Position numbers and translations under genes: made by a program. Of a stretch of 57,879 bases of DNA, positions 27,249 to 35,177 are shown piece after piece. This stretch comes from Marinilabiliaceae bacterium JC017 (GTDB lineage: Bacteria > Bacteroidota > Bacteroidia > Bacteroidales > Marinilabiliaceae). The DNA is taken from assembly GCA_004296775.1 (NCBI GenBank), contig RHGE01000038.1, forward strand, positions 1 to 57,879, given 5' to 3'. Below the pieces are notes generated by a model. The model made no database searches and was not told the origin of the DNA. It worked only from the letters and a program-made list of their open reading frames with translations. Positions within the stretch are counted from its first letter, which is position 1, and each line of letters begins with the position of its first letter.

Positions 27249-28619
27249 TTAATTGAAAAAGGCCGCATGAATAGCCTTTATTGCTCTTTCTCTGTCTTGG
27301 GAGGCTACAACAAAATAGGTTGCAACGCTTGAAGCTCCGGATACTATCATTTTTACGTTTATATCCTCACATGCCAGGGCTGAAAACAACCTTCCGGCGA
27401 TACCGGGATGATCCAACAATCCTTCGCCAACCGCAGCAATCGTTGAAATTTGTTCAATGGCCACCAATTCGGTAACAGCTGACAACTGAAGTGCTTCAAT
27501 AACTCCGAAAGCTTTCTTTATATCTTTGGCCGACAGCAAAATATTAATGGCAATTTGGGACGTAATCACTGACTTGATATTAATGCCAGCCCTGTCGAGA
27601 GCCACCGACACTTTTGCCAAGACCCCCTTTTTCATACCAACATCAGCACCCCGCAGTTTAAGAATACAAAAGTCATCGCTGTAGGTGACGCTTTTCACAA
27701 TACTATCGGTGATAGTCTTATAGGTCTGCACAACAGTTCTAGGAGTAATACTTTCATTAAAAGTATCTATGTTACCAATATGAATAGGGATACCCACCTC
27801 CTTTAAAGGTTCCACGGTGCGAGGATGGAGTATACCGGCGCCAAAATAGGAAAGCTCTGCTGCTTCAGTATAGGTGAGTGTTTCAATACGCTTTGGACAA
27901 CTCACAAGCTTTGGATCAGCACTCATGAAGCCATCCACATCTTTCCAGACATCTAAGGATTCAGCGCCCAGGCAACGAGCTAACGCGGCCGCAGAATAAT
28001 CACTTCCACCACGTCCCAGCAACGTTACTTTTCCTTCCTCCGACACGCCGTAAAAACCTGGTACGACAAAGACTTTCTCAGCATCTAATCGTCGTTTCAC
28101 ACCTTGCTCGGCGGCCTCGTAGATTACAGTAGCATTTCCAAATTCGCCATCAGTTATCAACGGCATCTCCTCCGGCAAGGCTTCCTCGGCATCTACTCCT
28201 TTACTGGCAAGAATACCTGCTAGAATAAGCGAACTTAACCGCTCCCCAAAACTTAAAATCACATCTTCAACAAATTCAGGTACCGCACCTATATAATGAA
28301 CACCAATCAGGTACCGTTCCAGCTCTTCAATCCGCCTCTCAACTTTATTAAGTGTGTCCCGGGCCCATTTCTCATCATCAAAATTCTCTCGAATCACCTC
28401 CTCTTTCATCGTGAGTAAGAAGTTCGTAAGCCCTTTAATTTTACTTTCATCTTGCTTAACCTCTTCCAACGATTTGATAAGGTGATTCGTAATACCATAA
28501 AAAGCAGAAACCACAATAACCATTGGCCTGTTATAGGCCTTTATAACGTTAACAAGTTTTTGAATATCTTCTTTCTTCTTCAGATTTGAACCACCGAATT
28601 TGGCAACTACTTTTCTCAT
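27249..28619 (-). CDS. lysC: Aspartate kinase
   Basis: Phosphorylates L-aspartate, the first step towards lysine, threonine and methionine. The 456-residue monofunctional enzyme starts with the catalytic KFGGSNLKKKEDIQ. It contains the LSFGERLSSLILA and GRGGSDYSAAALARCLGA substrate-binding motifs, and ends in two ACT regulatory domains (from about residue 310, DDFCILKLRGADVGMKKGVLAKVSVALD onward). A SAM-I riboswitch in the same orientation lies about 340-450 bases upstream, so the gene is probably repressed when S-adenosylmethionine is plentiful. A MITE-like repeat lies between the two. The gene symbol is by function; paralogues elsewhere in the genome are likely. Confidence 0.95.
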   Translation of the reverse strand: MRKVVAKFGGSNLKKKEDIQKLVNVIKAYNRPMVIVVSAFYGITNHLIKSLEEVKQDESKIKGLTNFLLTMKEEVIRENFDDEKWARDTLNKVERRIEELERYLIGVHYIGAVPEFVEDVILSFGERLSSLILAGILASKGVDAEEALPEEMPLITDGEFGNATVIYEAAEQGVKRRLDAEKVFVVPGFYGVSEEGKVTLLGRGGSDYSAAALARCLGAESLDVWKDVDGFMSADPKLVSCPKRIETLTYTEAAELSYFGAGILHPRTVEPLKEVGIPIHIGNIDTFNESITPRTVVQTYKTITDSIVKSVTYSDDFCILKLRGADVGMKKGVLAKVSVALDRAGINIKSVITSQIAINILLSAKDIKKAFGVIEALQLSAVTELVAIEQISTIAAVGEGLLDHPGIAGRLFSALACEDINVKMIVSGASSVATYFVVASQDRERAIKAIHAAFFN

Positions 28620-28639
28620 TTTCTGTACTTCATTTTAAA

Positions 28640-28775
28640 TGCTAGTTCGTTAAACTATTTTTAAATACTTACAGCCAATTGATCATTAAATGTGCATCGA
28701 AATTGTTATTGAATTTGAAATAAACCTAATGCATATTGGTCTCATGTCTATTATCTAAAATCTAACGATCTATTG
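28640..28775 (-). repeat. MITE-like element, copy D
   Basis: Read on the minus strand it begins CAATAGATCGTTAGATTTTA and continues GATAATAGACAT. It ends GTTTAACGAACTA, matching the termini of copies B and E. Length is about 136 bp. No clear target duplication is readable. It sits between the SAM riboswitch and lysC, only 20 bases from the start codon, so its end forms part of the lysC leader. Confidence 0.8.
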
Positions 28776-28954
28776 TTACATACCAAATGCTTATTCATGG
28801 GATATGGTACATGCTACCCCATAGCATACAATAATTACATTTACACATTAATTACAATGTGTATCCCCAGAAGCTTGTATCTTAATACAAGCGATTGTTT
28901 TCTACAAGCCCCCCAGGGGCATTCGTTTAAAGTACATGTTTCCTGTGATTAAGT

Positions 28955-29064
28955 GTTTAAATTCATTAGTATCCCCCTTGGGATCAGGTTTTGGCACCTT
29001 GATTAAAAGCTAATCCGGTTGCCAGGAGTTCGCAGAGCCTGTCTCTCCCTCCTTCTGAATAAAC
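28955..29064 (-). ncRNA. SAM-I (S-box) riboswitch
   Basis: Read on the minus strand, the order of elements fits the S-box aptamer. P1 5' strand GTTTATTC comes first, then GGAGGGAGAGACAGGCTCT and GCGAACTCCTGGCAACC, where GGAG pairs with CTCC. P3 is GGATTA / TAATC, then the junction AAGGTGCCAAAACC and P4 ATCCC-AAG-GGGAT. The closing P1 strand GAATTTAAAC follows. The GGCAACC and AAGGTGCCAAA blocks are the invariant core. The downstream gene in this orientation is lysC. A TATTTTTG promoter box lies just upstream, placing the transcript start at the foot of P1. The expression platform is unclear; hairpins at 28908-28920 and 28873-28892 are candidates. Confidence 0.85.
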
Positions 29065-29074
29065 TCAAACACTC

Positions 29075-29082
29075 CAAAAATA
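29075..29082 (-). promoter_or_regulatory. -7 box of the riboswitch/lysC promoter
   Basis: TATTTTTG on the minus strand fits the Bacteroidota -7 consensus TAnnTTTG and lies about 11 bases before the P1 stem of the riboswitch. I see no well-spaced TTTG element upstream. Confidence 0.6.
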
Positions 29083-29192
29083 CCTGATAGATTCTTTTGA
29101 AGCGGCTCAAAACTAATCTTTAGGATTCATAAATCCAAATCCAGCGGAATACCTCAAATATTATTTTTCATCAAAATAAATGCAGAATTTAT

Positions 29193-29222
29193 TTTGAGAA
29201 ACAAATTCAGGTCTTAACTTTG
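29193..29222 (+). promoter_or_regulatory. Bacteroidota-type promoter of the creD operon
   Basis: TTTG (29193-29196), 18 bases, then TAACTTTG (29215-29222), an exact TAnnTTTG box. The start codon of the first gene follows 20 bases later. The operator at 29217-29238 overlaps the -7 box. Confidence 0.7.
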
Positions 29223-29238
29223 CAACTCAAAGTACTTT
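29217..29238 (+). promoter_or_regulatory. Operator 1 of the creD operon
   Basis: ACTTTG, five bases, CAAAGT, directly followed by ACTTT: an inverted repeat whose right arm is itself part of the palindrome AAAGTACTTT. An identical arrangement with the same spacing lies before creD at 30257. It overlaps the -7 box, as expected of a repressor site; the regulator encoded at 29944 is the obvious candidate. Confidence 0.65.
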
Positions 29239-29242
29239 CGAT

Positions 29243-29893
29243 ATGAATACAAAAGAATCATCCATAGAAGATATAAAAGTGATTCGCCAGATGATGGAGA
29301 ACTCCTCAAAGTTCCTGTCACTTAGCGGCCTTTCAGGAATAGCAGCCGGCACTTTTGCTATTATCGGAGCAGCCATTGCCTATTTTTATATAATGGATGC
29401 CGGCAATACCATCTATGATGAATATTTAGTAGCCCTAAAAGGTGGCAACACAACCAATATCAGAATGGGACTACTCTTTGATGCTCTTTTTGTATTAACA
29501 GGGGCTATTGCCTCCGCCTGGTACTTTTCATGGCGTAAATCAAAAAATAAACAAACAAAATTCTGGACCCCTTCCACCAAAAAAATGGCCTGGAGCTTAA
29601 GTTTTGTATTACTGATTGGTGGCTTGTTCAGTTTGATTTTAGCCTATCATGAGAACATTCGTCTGGTGGGGGCCGCCATGTTGATTTTTTACGGTCTGGC
29701 GCTCATCAACGCCGCCAAATATACCCACCGGGACATTCAGTATTTGGGCTATATAGAGGTTGCCCTGGGACTATTGGCCGGTATATTTCTAAATTACGGC
29801 CTGCTGTTCTGGACCTTAGGCTTTGGTGTGTTCCATATTGTTTACGGGGTAACCATGTATTATAAATATGACCGGGAAAAGCAACAGATATAG
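29243..29893 (+). CDS. Membrane protein of the creD operon, 216 aa
   Basis: An integral membrane protein with about six hydrophobic segments (first FLSLSGLSGIAAGTFAIIGAAIAYF, last LGFGVFHIVYGVTMYY) after a charged cytoplasmic N-terminus (MNTKESSIEDIKVIRQMME). I do not recognise a characterised family. In Bacteroidota such proteins often precede a small winged-helix regulator. It is first gene of a three-gene operon with the regulator (50-bp gap) and creD. Confidence 0.8.
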   Translation: MNTKESSIEDIKVIRQMMENSSKFLSLSGLSGIAAGTFAIIGAAIAYFYIMDAGNTIYDEYLVALKGGNTTNIRMGLLFDALFVLTGAIASAWYFSWRKSKNKQTKFWTPSTKKMAWSLSFVLLIGGLFSLILAYHENIRLVGAAMLIFYGLALINAAKYTHRDIQYLGYIEVALGLLAGIFLNYGLLFWTLGFGVFHIVYGVTMYYKYDREKQQI

Positions 29894-29943
29894 TATCGAA
29901 TACTTAACAAGGTAATTTATTGATATAGAGAAACAGCTTTCAG

Positions 29944-30240
29944 ATGAAGGAAATAATTGCCAAACTGAATAAAAATTTCGAAAACAGGGTGCGCCTGGGC
30001 ATCATGTCCACCCTCATGGTTAATGAGGAGATGGACTTCATTGCCCTGAAAGAATTACTGGGTGTCACCGATGGCAACCTGGCAAGTCATCTCAAAGCAT
30101 TAGAAAAACATGACTTAATCTCTGTAAAGAAACAATTTGTGGGACGAAAACCTAAAACAACTTACCTCATCACTCAAAATGGGCGAGTTGCATTTGTCGA
30201 ACACCTCAACGCATTGGAACAACTATTAAAGAAGGACTAA
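29944..30240 (+). CDS. Winged-helix transcriptional regulator
   Basis: A 98-residue one-domain regulator of the winged helix-turn-helix type. LGIMSTLMVNEEMDFIALKELLGVTDGNLASHLKALEKHDLI is the helix-turn-helix region; in it, TDGNLASHLKALE is the recognition helix. KKQFVGRKPKTTYLITQNGRVAFVEHLNALEQLL supplies the wing and a C-terminal dimerisation helix. It has no sensor domain. Its position between the membrane protein and creD, and the paired identical operators in the operon, suggest it autoregulates this operon. The inducing signal is unknown. Confidence 0.88.
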   Translation: MKEIIAKLNKNFENRVRLGIMSTLMVNEEMDFIALKELLGVTDGNLASHLKALEKHDLISVKKQFVGRKPKTTYLITQNGRVAFVEHLNALEQLLKKD

Positions 30241-30256
30241 TTTTTTTTATTTATTC

Positions 30257-30278
30257 ACTTTGAATTCCAAAGTACTTT
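30257..30278 (+). promoter_or_regulatory. Operator 2 of the creD operon
   Basis: ACTTTG, five bases, CAAAGT, ACTTT: the same motif and spacing as at 29217-29238, here 14 bases before the creD start. It may allow separate control of creD. The -7-like sequence TCACTTTG is a poor promoter match. Confidence 0.65.
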
Positions 30279-30291
30279 TAAATATTTGATC

Positions 30292-31626
30292 ATGGAAGAA
30301 AATATAAAACAAAAAATGCAAGACAACTGGTTTTACTCCATTACCGGCAAACTGGTAATGATCGGAACTATGGTACTTATCCTCCTGATTCCATTGGGAA
30401 TGATAAAAAATTTAATTGAAGAACGTCAGGACAATGAGCGCCAAGTTGATTTTGAGATGCAGGAACAATGGGGAGGTGCTCAAACCTTATCAGGCCCCGT
30501 TTTAAACATACCGGTTTATTTCCGGGAGAGTAACAAGAACGGGGAACGTATTCTCCGCAAAAAATGGTTACACATCATGCCTGAAGACCTGCAGATCGAA
30601 GGTGCCGTATCACCCGAAATCAGGTATCGGGGCATTTATAAGAAAGTACTATTTAATTCAGACCTTCATCTGAAAGGACACTTCAGTATTATCAAGAACC
30701 TACCCGGAGACATTGAAGAAATTGACTGGAGTGATGCCTATCTCACCCTTGGCATCTCTGATAACCGCGGGATTAAAGGCGAAGTTCTCTGCAACATGGC
30801 AAAACGCACCCTGGAGCCGGAAGCAGGATTAGTTACCAATGACTTGAGCAACTCTGGTATTTCGTTCAAATTGGGCCAACTTACCGAGGCTTTTGCCCAG
30901 GATTCCCCTTTTGACGTTCAACTGAGCCTGAGTGGTTCCAAAGGGCTCTACTTCATTCCGCTGGGAAAGAAAACAAAAGTGAAGCTCAACTCCGACTGGA
31001 AAGACCCGAGTTTCACAGGCAGTTACTTACCCGTCAAACGGGAGATCACAGCCAAAGGATTTACTGCTGAATGGGCCATTACCCACTTAAACCGCAATTT
31101 CCCTCAACAATGGGTAGGAGATAGCTATAACATCGAGAGCCAACTTTTAGGCGTTGACTTATTTGTACCGGTACAACATTATCAGAAATCATTAAGATCA
31201 GTAAAATATGGCATGCTCATTATTTCCCTTACCATTCTGGTTTTCCTATTTCTGGAACTCACTAAAAAGAAGAAGATCCACATTTTTCAATATTTTCTGG
31301 TGGGCCTGGCTCTGGTTTTGTTTTTTTCGATATTAACTGCGTTGAGTGAACACATCGGGTTTACCTGGGCCTACCTGGTCGCCACACTGGGTATTGTTTC
31401 AATGGTAAGTTTCTACTCGTATGCCATCTTAAACGATAAGAAACAGGCTTTATCCATCTTTTGCCTATTATCCATCATTTATGCCTTCCTGTTTGTACTG
31501 CTTCAGTTGAATGATTACGCCTTCCTGGCCGGTAACATTGGCTTGTTCATCGCCTTGGGGGTCATCATGAAAGCTTCCGGCAAATTGTCACTATCAGAGC
31601 AGGAGAATATGGAACAGCCCGTTTAA
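30292..31626 (+). CDS. creD: Cell envelope integrity protein CreD
   Basis: An inner-membrane protein of the CreD (Cet) family, linked in other bacteria to envelope integrity and colicin tolerance. The start KLVMIGTMVLILLIPLGMIKNLIEER and the GPVLNIPVYF segment are family signatures. A large extracytoplasmic beta-rich domain (about 55-300) follows, then a C-terminal block of about five membrane segments beginning at LRSVKYGMLIISLTILVFLFLEL. I chose the ATG at 30292 over an in-frame TTG six bases earlier. It is the last gene of its operon and is followed by an unusually long hairpin. Confidence 0.93.
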   Translation: MEENIKQKMQDNWFYSITGKLVMIGTMVLILLIPLGMIKNLIEERQDNERQVDFEMQEQWGGAQTLSGPVLNIPVYFRESNKNGERILRKKWLHIMPEDLQIEGAVSPEIRYRGIYKKVLFNSDLHLKGHFSIIKNLPGDIEEIDWSDAYLTLGISDNRGIKGEVLCNMAKRTLEPEAGLVTNDLSNSGISFKLGQLTEAFAQDSPFDVQLSLSGSKGLYFIPLGKKTKVKLNSDWKDPSFTGSYLPVKREITAKGFTAEWAITHLNRNFPQQWVGDSYNIESQLLGVDLFVPVQHYQKSLRSVKYGMLIISLTILVFLFLELTKKKKIHIFQYFLVGLALVLFFSILTALSEHIGFTWAYLVATLGIVSMVSFYSYAILNDKKQALSIFCLLSIIYAFLFVLLQLNDYAFLAGNIGLFIALGVIMKASGKLSLSEQENMEQPV

Positions 31627-31654
31627 TCCCCTGTTCATAACTACCCATATTTTA

Positions 31655-31707
31655 TAGAATAAAAAAGCATAGCTCCTACACTCCAGGAGCTATGCTTTTT
31701 TATTCTA
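31655..31707. terminator. Bidirectional terminator with 23-bp perfect stem
   Basis: TAGAATAAAAAAGCATAGCT-CCT and its exact complement are separated by the 7-base loop ACACTCC. A and T runs inside the stem allow termination in both directions, serving creD (plus) and the methyltransferase (minus). Confidence 0.9.
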
Positions 31708-31721
31708 GTTATAACAAGAAA

Positions 31722-32474
31722 TTAACGGGCGATTACCAACAACTCAAAATAGTCAGGTGTTAACCGACATCGGGAAAAATTTCCCACTTCCCCGCCAAAA
31801 ATCTCCACTTCATCGAGTCCCAAAGATTTCAACATCCATGTTATCTCTGAAGGGGCATAATAGCGTTCGTTGGTATTTAAGAAGAAGGACTGACCATCAT
31901 CATCCGTCATCTCTACATTAGAATGCTCCCGAAAGGTTACCCAATCAAAGGTGAGCAACGAATAATTGGCCCCACTCCCCTGTTCCATAAATTCTTTCAC
32001 CGAATGAAAAAGCGGAAACAAGGCATTCAGGCAGGTAAACACAAATTGCCCCTTTTCCTTCATGGCCGCTCTGGCATTTTTTAATATGGCATAATTCATC
32101 TCATCCGTCTCCATAAGGGAAAAGCCACCTTCACACAGCATGATGACCAGATCATATTTCTCACTACTCACGAAAGAGCGTGCATCGGCCTGAATGAAAG
32201 TAACCTCAACATTGGCCTTGACAGCCTTTTCACGAGCTTTCTGCAACATATTTTCCGATAAATCAATACCGGTAACTGCATACCCTCGCCGGGCTAATTC
32301 AATGGCATGCCGGCCGGTACCACACCCCACATCCAACACCGACAGGCGTTTATCGTGCTGCAGTAGCTCCTCCAGAAAATCTACTTCCTGAACAGTGCCC
32401 TGGGTAAACACTTCTTTTTCATATTTATTGGCAAAATTTGAGAATAACCTCTCATACCACTGCTGCTTAGTCAT
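31722..32474 (-). CDS. Class I SAM-dependent methyltransferase
   Basis: A 250-residue cytoplasmic methyltransferase. Motif I is VLDVGCGTGRHAIELA (47-62), followed by the acidic loop VTGIDLSENML and motif II in FIQADARSF, so SAM binding is secure. The substrate is unknown; the fold resembles small-molecule methyltransferases of the Methyltransf_25/11 type. It is monocistronic and faces creD tail to tail across a shared terminator. Confidence 0.9.
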   Translation of the reverse strand: MTKQQWYERLFSNFANKYEKEVFTQGTVQEVDFLEELLQHDKRLSVLDVGCGTGRHAIELARRGYAVTGIDLSENMLQKAREKAVKANVEVTFIQADARSFVSSEKYDLVIMLCEGGFSLMETDEMNYAILKNARAAMKEKGQFVFTCLNALFPLFHSVKEFMEQGSGANYSLLTFDWVTFREHSNVEMTDDDGQSFFLNTNERYYAPSEITWMLKSLGLDEVEIFGGEVGNFSRCRLTPDYFELLVIAR

Positions 32475-32603
32475 AGTACTTTTTTTAGACGATCATCAGA
32501 TCTAAGTTGAACAAATAAAACACGCAATGCTTTTCAGAAGGGTACTGAAAAGTTAATAAATCCAAGCTGCCGGGCTACTCAATACCCCAAGGAAATAGCT
32601 TAT

Positions 32604-32700
32604 AAAAATGATTTCACCTTCGATTACCCTTAACTATTTTAATTTACCACTCAAGCCGTGGAGGCTCTTACTTTGTTCACCTTTTATTTTATTTATAGGT
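32604..32700 (+). repeat. Dispersed repeat R4, copy 1
   Basis: Contains GTGGAGGCTCTTACTTTGTT followed by CACCTTTTATTTT, and the preceding AAATGATTTCACCTTCGATT, closely matching 56459-56555. It is non-coding. Confidence 0.85.
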
Positions 32701-33127
32701 GTTCACGATTTTCAATTCTCCTACAGTCGAGAAAGTAAGCAAAGAGTCCGCCGACTGCAGCACTCGTTCACCCACTATTCCTAAAGTTGATGAGACAGAA
32801 AGAACTCGCTCCGCTCAAACAGCTTTCTGTCTTTTCATCAACTTCAGGAAGTGGGTCCCGAACTACGTTGCTGAGGTCGGAATCAACACAACATTGCTTT
32901 TGTACTGCTAAAAGCATTCTCCCTACCGAATGCCCCCTTTTAAATGCTTATTTTTGCATACCGAAACAGAATATTTTAGTAGCATAAAATTGTTTGAGGT
33001 TTGAAAGTTATGAAACCTACCAAAAAAATCAAGCACCTAAAACGAGTGCTCCAACGTCGAGACGGTACTCCAATGAACAACATTTCTGCTACATTGTCAC
33101 CATGTACAACAGACTAAAACGAAATAG
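32701..33127. other. Gene-free region with hairpin-forming repeat-like DNA
   Basis: Continues from repeat R4. It contains GTTGATGAGACAGAAAG (about 32780) and the complementary CTTTCTGTCTTTTCATCAAC (about 32822), enclosing AACTCGCTCCGCTCAAACAG. GAAAGTAAGCAAAGAGTCC recalls the GTAAGCAAAAAACG of the window-terminal repeat. Short open frames here look accidental. Confidence 0.5.
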
Positions 33128-33523
33128 ATGGAACATTTAACATTAACAACCCCGGCTCTTTTATTTTCCGCCATATCACTCATTATGCTGGCCTACACCA
33201 ATCGCTTTTTAAGCTACGCCTCCATCGTCAGAGATTTGCATACCCGCTTTAAAGAGCGCCCCAATGCCATCCTGTTGGGCCAGATTCAAAATCTAAAAAC
33301 ACGCTTACGCCTCACCCGGGCGATGCAGATATCGGGTATTTCGAGCTTGCTGCTCTGCGTCCTGTGCATGTTCCTGGTATATATTCAGTGGCAAACCACC
33401 GCTGAAGTAATCTTTGGCATTGCCCTCATCTTGTTGATCTTTTCACTGGGTTTATCCATTAAAGAGATTCAAATCTCGGTGAAAGCGCTGGATTTGCATT
33501 TGAGTGACATGGAAATGGATTAA
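33128..33523 (+). CDS. DUF2721 family membrane protein
   Basis: A 131-residue integral membrane protein of the DUF2721 family (function unknown). It has one N-terminal membrane segment (about 8-30, PALLFSAISLIMLAYTNRFL), a basic cytoplasmic stretch (RDLHTRFKERPNAILLGQIQNLKTRLRLTR), and two membrane segments near the C-terminus. The family typically carries this basic loop with a conserved arginine/asparagine pattern. It is expressed alone; a repeat-rich region follows. Confidence 0.82.
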   Translation: MEHLTLTTPALLFSAISLIMLAYTNRFLSYASIVRDLHTRFKERPNAILLGQIQNLKTRLRLTRAMQISGISSLLLCVLCMFLVYIQWQTTAEVIFGIALILLIFSLGLSIKEIQISVKALDLHLSDMEMD

Positions 33524-33684
33524 ACGAAGGCTTAATTTATCAGAGATAATGACCCGGCCTGTGCAAGAATTGTGCGAGTCGGGTTTAATTCTGAAAAAAC
33601 AACCTGTATCATTTAGTCATTCTTCATCCTTTCAATTAAATAAGCCTTTCCTGGCATTTCGTACGACTTTTTCCAGTTTTACAC

Positions 33685-33940
33685 GGTTTTTTTATGGTTT
33701 GAACTATTTCCCATCGGTTTGGAACGTATTTTAGATGGTTTGAACCATTTCCCAACGGTTTGGAACGATTTATTCCTGGTTTGAACCTTTTCGCATTGGT
33801 CTGACACGTATTTCTTTTGGTTTGGACCTTTTCGCATTGGTTTGGGACGATTTATTTCTGGTTTCTACTACTTCTCTTTTGTTTGTAAGGTTTTTACTTT
33901 GTTTTGTACGGTTTCTCCTCTGGTTTGAACGGTTTTTTTA
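33685..33940. repeat. Degenerate tandem array with alternating 20/21-bp half-units
   Basis: GGTTT starts at 33696, 33716, 33737, 33757, 33778, 33798, 33819, 33839 and 33860, so intervals alternate exactly 20, 21, 20, 21. This continues less regularly to 33922. Odd units read GGTTTGAACC-TTTCGCATT and even units GGTTTGGAACGATTTATT, making a 41-bp dimeric repeat. It is non-coding and A/T-rich between the G-starts. Confidence 0.9.
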
Positions 33941-34045
33941 CTGATATAACCCACGCCCCAACAGATATGGATGATATTTTGGTTGGCACAATCCTTTTTC
34001 CAATTTGGACATGCTGATATAATTATCTACTCTCTTTCCCCTGTT

Positions 34046-34100
34046 ATCTGGTAACTGTTATTTACTAACTGTTAACTGCTAACTGTTAACTGCTAACTGT
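34046..34100 (+). repeat. Degenerate simple repeat (TAACTGT/TAACTGC)
   Basis: Repeats of AACTGTTAACTGCT, period 7 and multiples. A related tract, AACAGTTAGCAATGAACAGT, lies at 49227-49267. Confidence 0.8.
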
Positions 34101-34104
34101 ACCC

Positions 34105-34240
34105 TGTTAGTTGCTTCCGGCCAGCGATTGCAGTGGATACCCCACAGCGGGGCATTGGCATGGGCGGGATGGGAAAGCGAGGAGTAGGAACGAAAAGCGC
34201 GGCGGCGAGCCTCAGGCGAGGCGGGACGCCAGAAAAAGAT
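34105..34240 (+). repeat. GC-rich island, probable dispersed element
   Basis: A stretch of about 135 bp markedly richer in G and C than its surroundings, containing GCGATTGCAGTGGATACCCC and GGAACGAAAAGCGCGGCGGC. No protein-like frame. From memory, similar GATTGCAGTGGATACCCC sequences recur in other Bacteroidota genomes; this needs checking. It is followed at 34241-34330 by degenerate repeats of the type ATACGGTATG. Confidence 0.5.
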
Positions 34241-34389
34241 GTTCGATATGCGATTTAGGGGTTGAGGGATACGGTATGTGCGGTATACGGTATGAGGCAT
34301 ACGGCTTAAGGTTTAAGGTAGAGGGTTTAGGTTGCTAGCCAAACTTTTTGGGGGATCGGGCTGTTGAATAGAAAACTAAAAAATCAGCC

Positions 34390-34971
34390 ATGGCATTTAC
34401 ATTAGAGATTGGAAATGAAGCGCCGGGTTTTACTTTACCGGCGACAGATGGACACACTTATTCGCTGAATGATTTCAGGGATGTGGATTATCTGGTTGTC
34501 TTTTTCACCTGCAACCATTGTCCGTATGTGATTGATTCGGACGAGGTGACCAGGCGGACTGCCGAGAAATATGCGCAAAAGGGGGTGCTGTTTGTGGGGA
34601 TTAATTCCAACAGCAAACATACTTATGAAGCGGATAGTTTCCCCAATATGGTGCAGCGAATGAAGGACCACCGGTTTCCGTGGCATTACCTGTACGATGA
34701 ATCGCAGGAGGTTGCCAGGGCTTATGGTGCCTTGCGTACGCCCCACTTTTTTGTGTTTGACTCGTCACGCCGGCTGGTGTATACGGGCCGGGGAGTGGAT
34801 TCACCCAAGGATACAACCAAAATGAAAGAAAACACCCTGGAGGAGGTGCTGGAGGCGTTGACGTCAGGGAACCCGTTACCGGTGACCGTAACGAATCCCA
34901 TTGGTTGTAATGTGAAATGGGAAGGCGAGGATGCCCACTGGATGCCGCCGGAAGCCTGCGACCTGGTTTAA
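34390..34971 (+). CDS. Thioredoxin-family (redoxin) protein
   Basis: A 193-residue cytoplasmic thiol protein of the AhpC/TSA-redoxin type (no signal peptide). It begins [23 protein letters not shown], a peroxiredoxin-like start. The redox motif is [10 protein letters not shown] with Cys41 and Cys44, a CxxC that differs from the classical CGPC. The ...[13 protein letters not shown] segment supplies the cis-proline. The family is often annotated as thioredoxin family protein or peroxiredoxin; the partner is unknown. It is followed by a probable terminator at about 35144. Confidence 0.9.
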   Translation: MAFTLEIGNEAPGFTLPATDGHTYSLNDFRDVDYLVVFFTCNHCPYVIDSDEVTRRTAEKYAQKGVLFVGINSNSKHTYEADSFPNMVQRMKDHRFPWHYLYDESQEVARAYGALRTPHFFVFDSSRRLVYTGRGVDSPKDTTKMKENTLEEVLEALTSGNPLPVTVTNPIGCNVKWEGEDAHWMPPEACDLV

Positions 34972-35007
34972 ACGAACCTGGAAAATACTTAGATATCAGT
35001 ATCAAGA

Positions 35008-35066
35008 AATGAGTAGCAAGTAGCAAGATGCGAGATGCGAATAGCGAGTAAAAAGTATCAAGAAGC
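35008..35066 (+). repeat. Degenerate simple repeat (AGTAGCAAG / AGTATCAAG)
   Basis: Repeats of AGTAGCAAGATGCGAGATGC type. Another short tract with AAAGTATCAAG lies at 51600-51631. The rest of the 34972-35467 gap holds only the terminator. Confidence 0.7.
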
Positions 35067-35143
35067 ATAATCGGGATTGCAATATCTTCCCCAAAAAACA
35101 CGATCATTACGGATAAGCGCCTAACGGGAGTCAACCATATTAG

Positions 35144-35177
35144 AAGAGTCTGCCAGGCAATGGACAGACTTTTTTTA
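35144..35177 (+). terminator. Probable terminator of the thioredoxin-like gene
   Basis: AGTCTG, a 12-base loop, CAGACT followed by seven T residues. It lies about 175 bases past the stop codon, with a simple-repeat tract in between. Confidence 0.65.

Noticed and set aside
32699-32987. Two overlapping 66-70-codon frames
   Set aside because: They lie in hairpin-forming repeat-like DNA and show no protein-like composition.
33504-33734. 76-codon frame after DUF2721
   Set aside because: It overlaps the 20/21-bp array and the end of the DUF2721 gene; shared repeat sequence, not coding constraint, keeps it open.
34105-34240. tRNA or rRNA fragment in the GC-rich island
   Set aside because: No cloverleaf, no TTCGANTC arm and no conserved rRNA sequence is visible.
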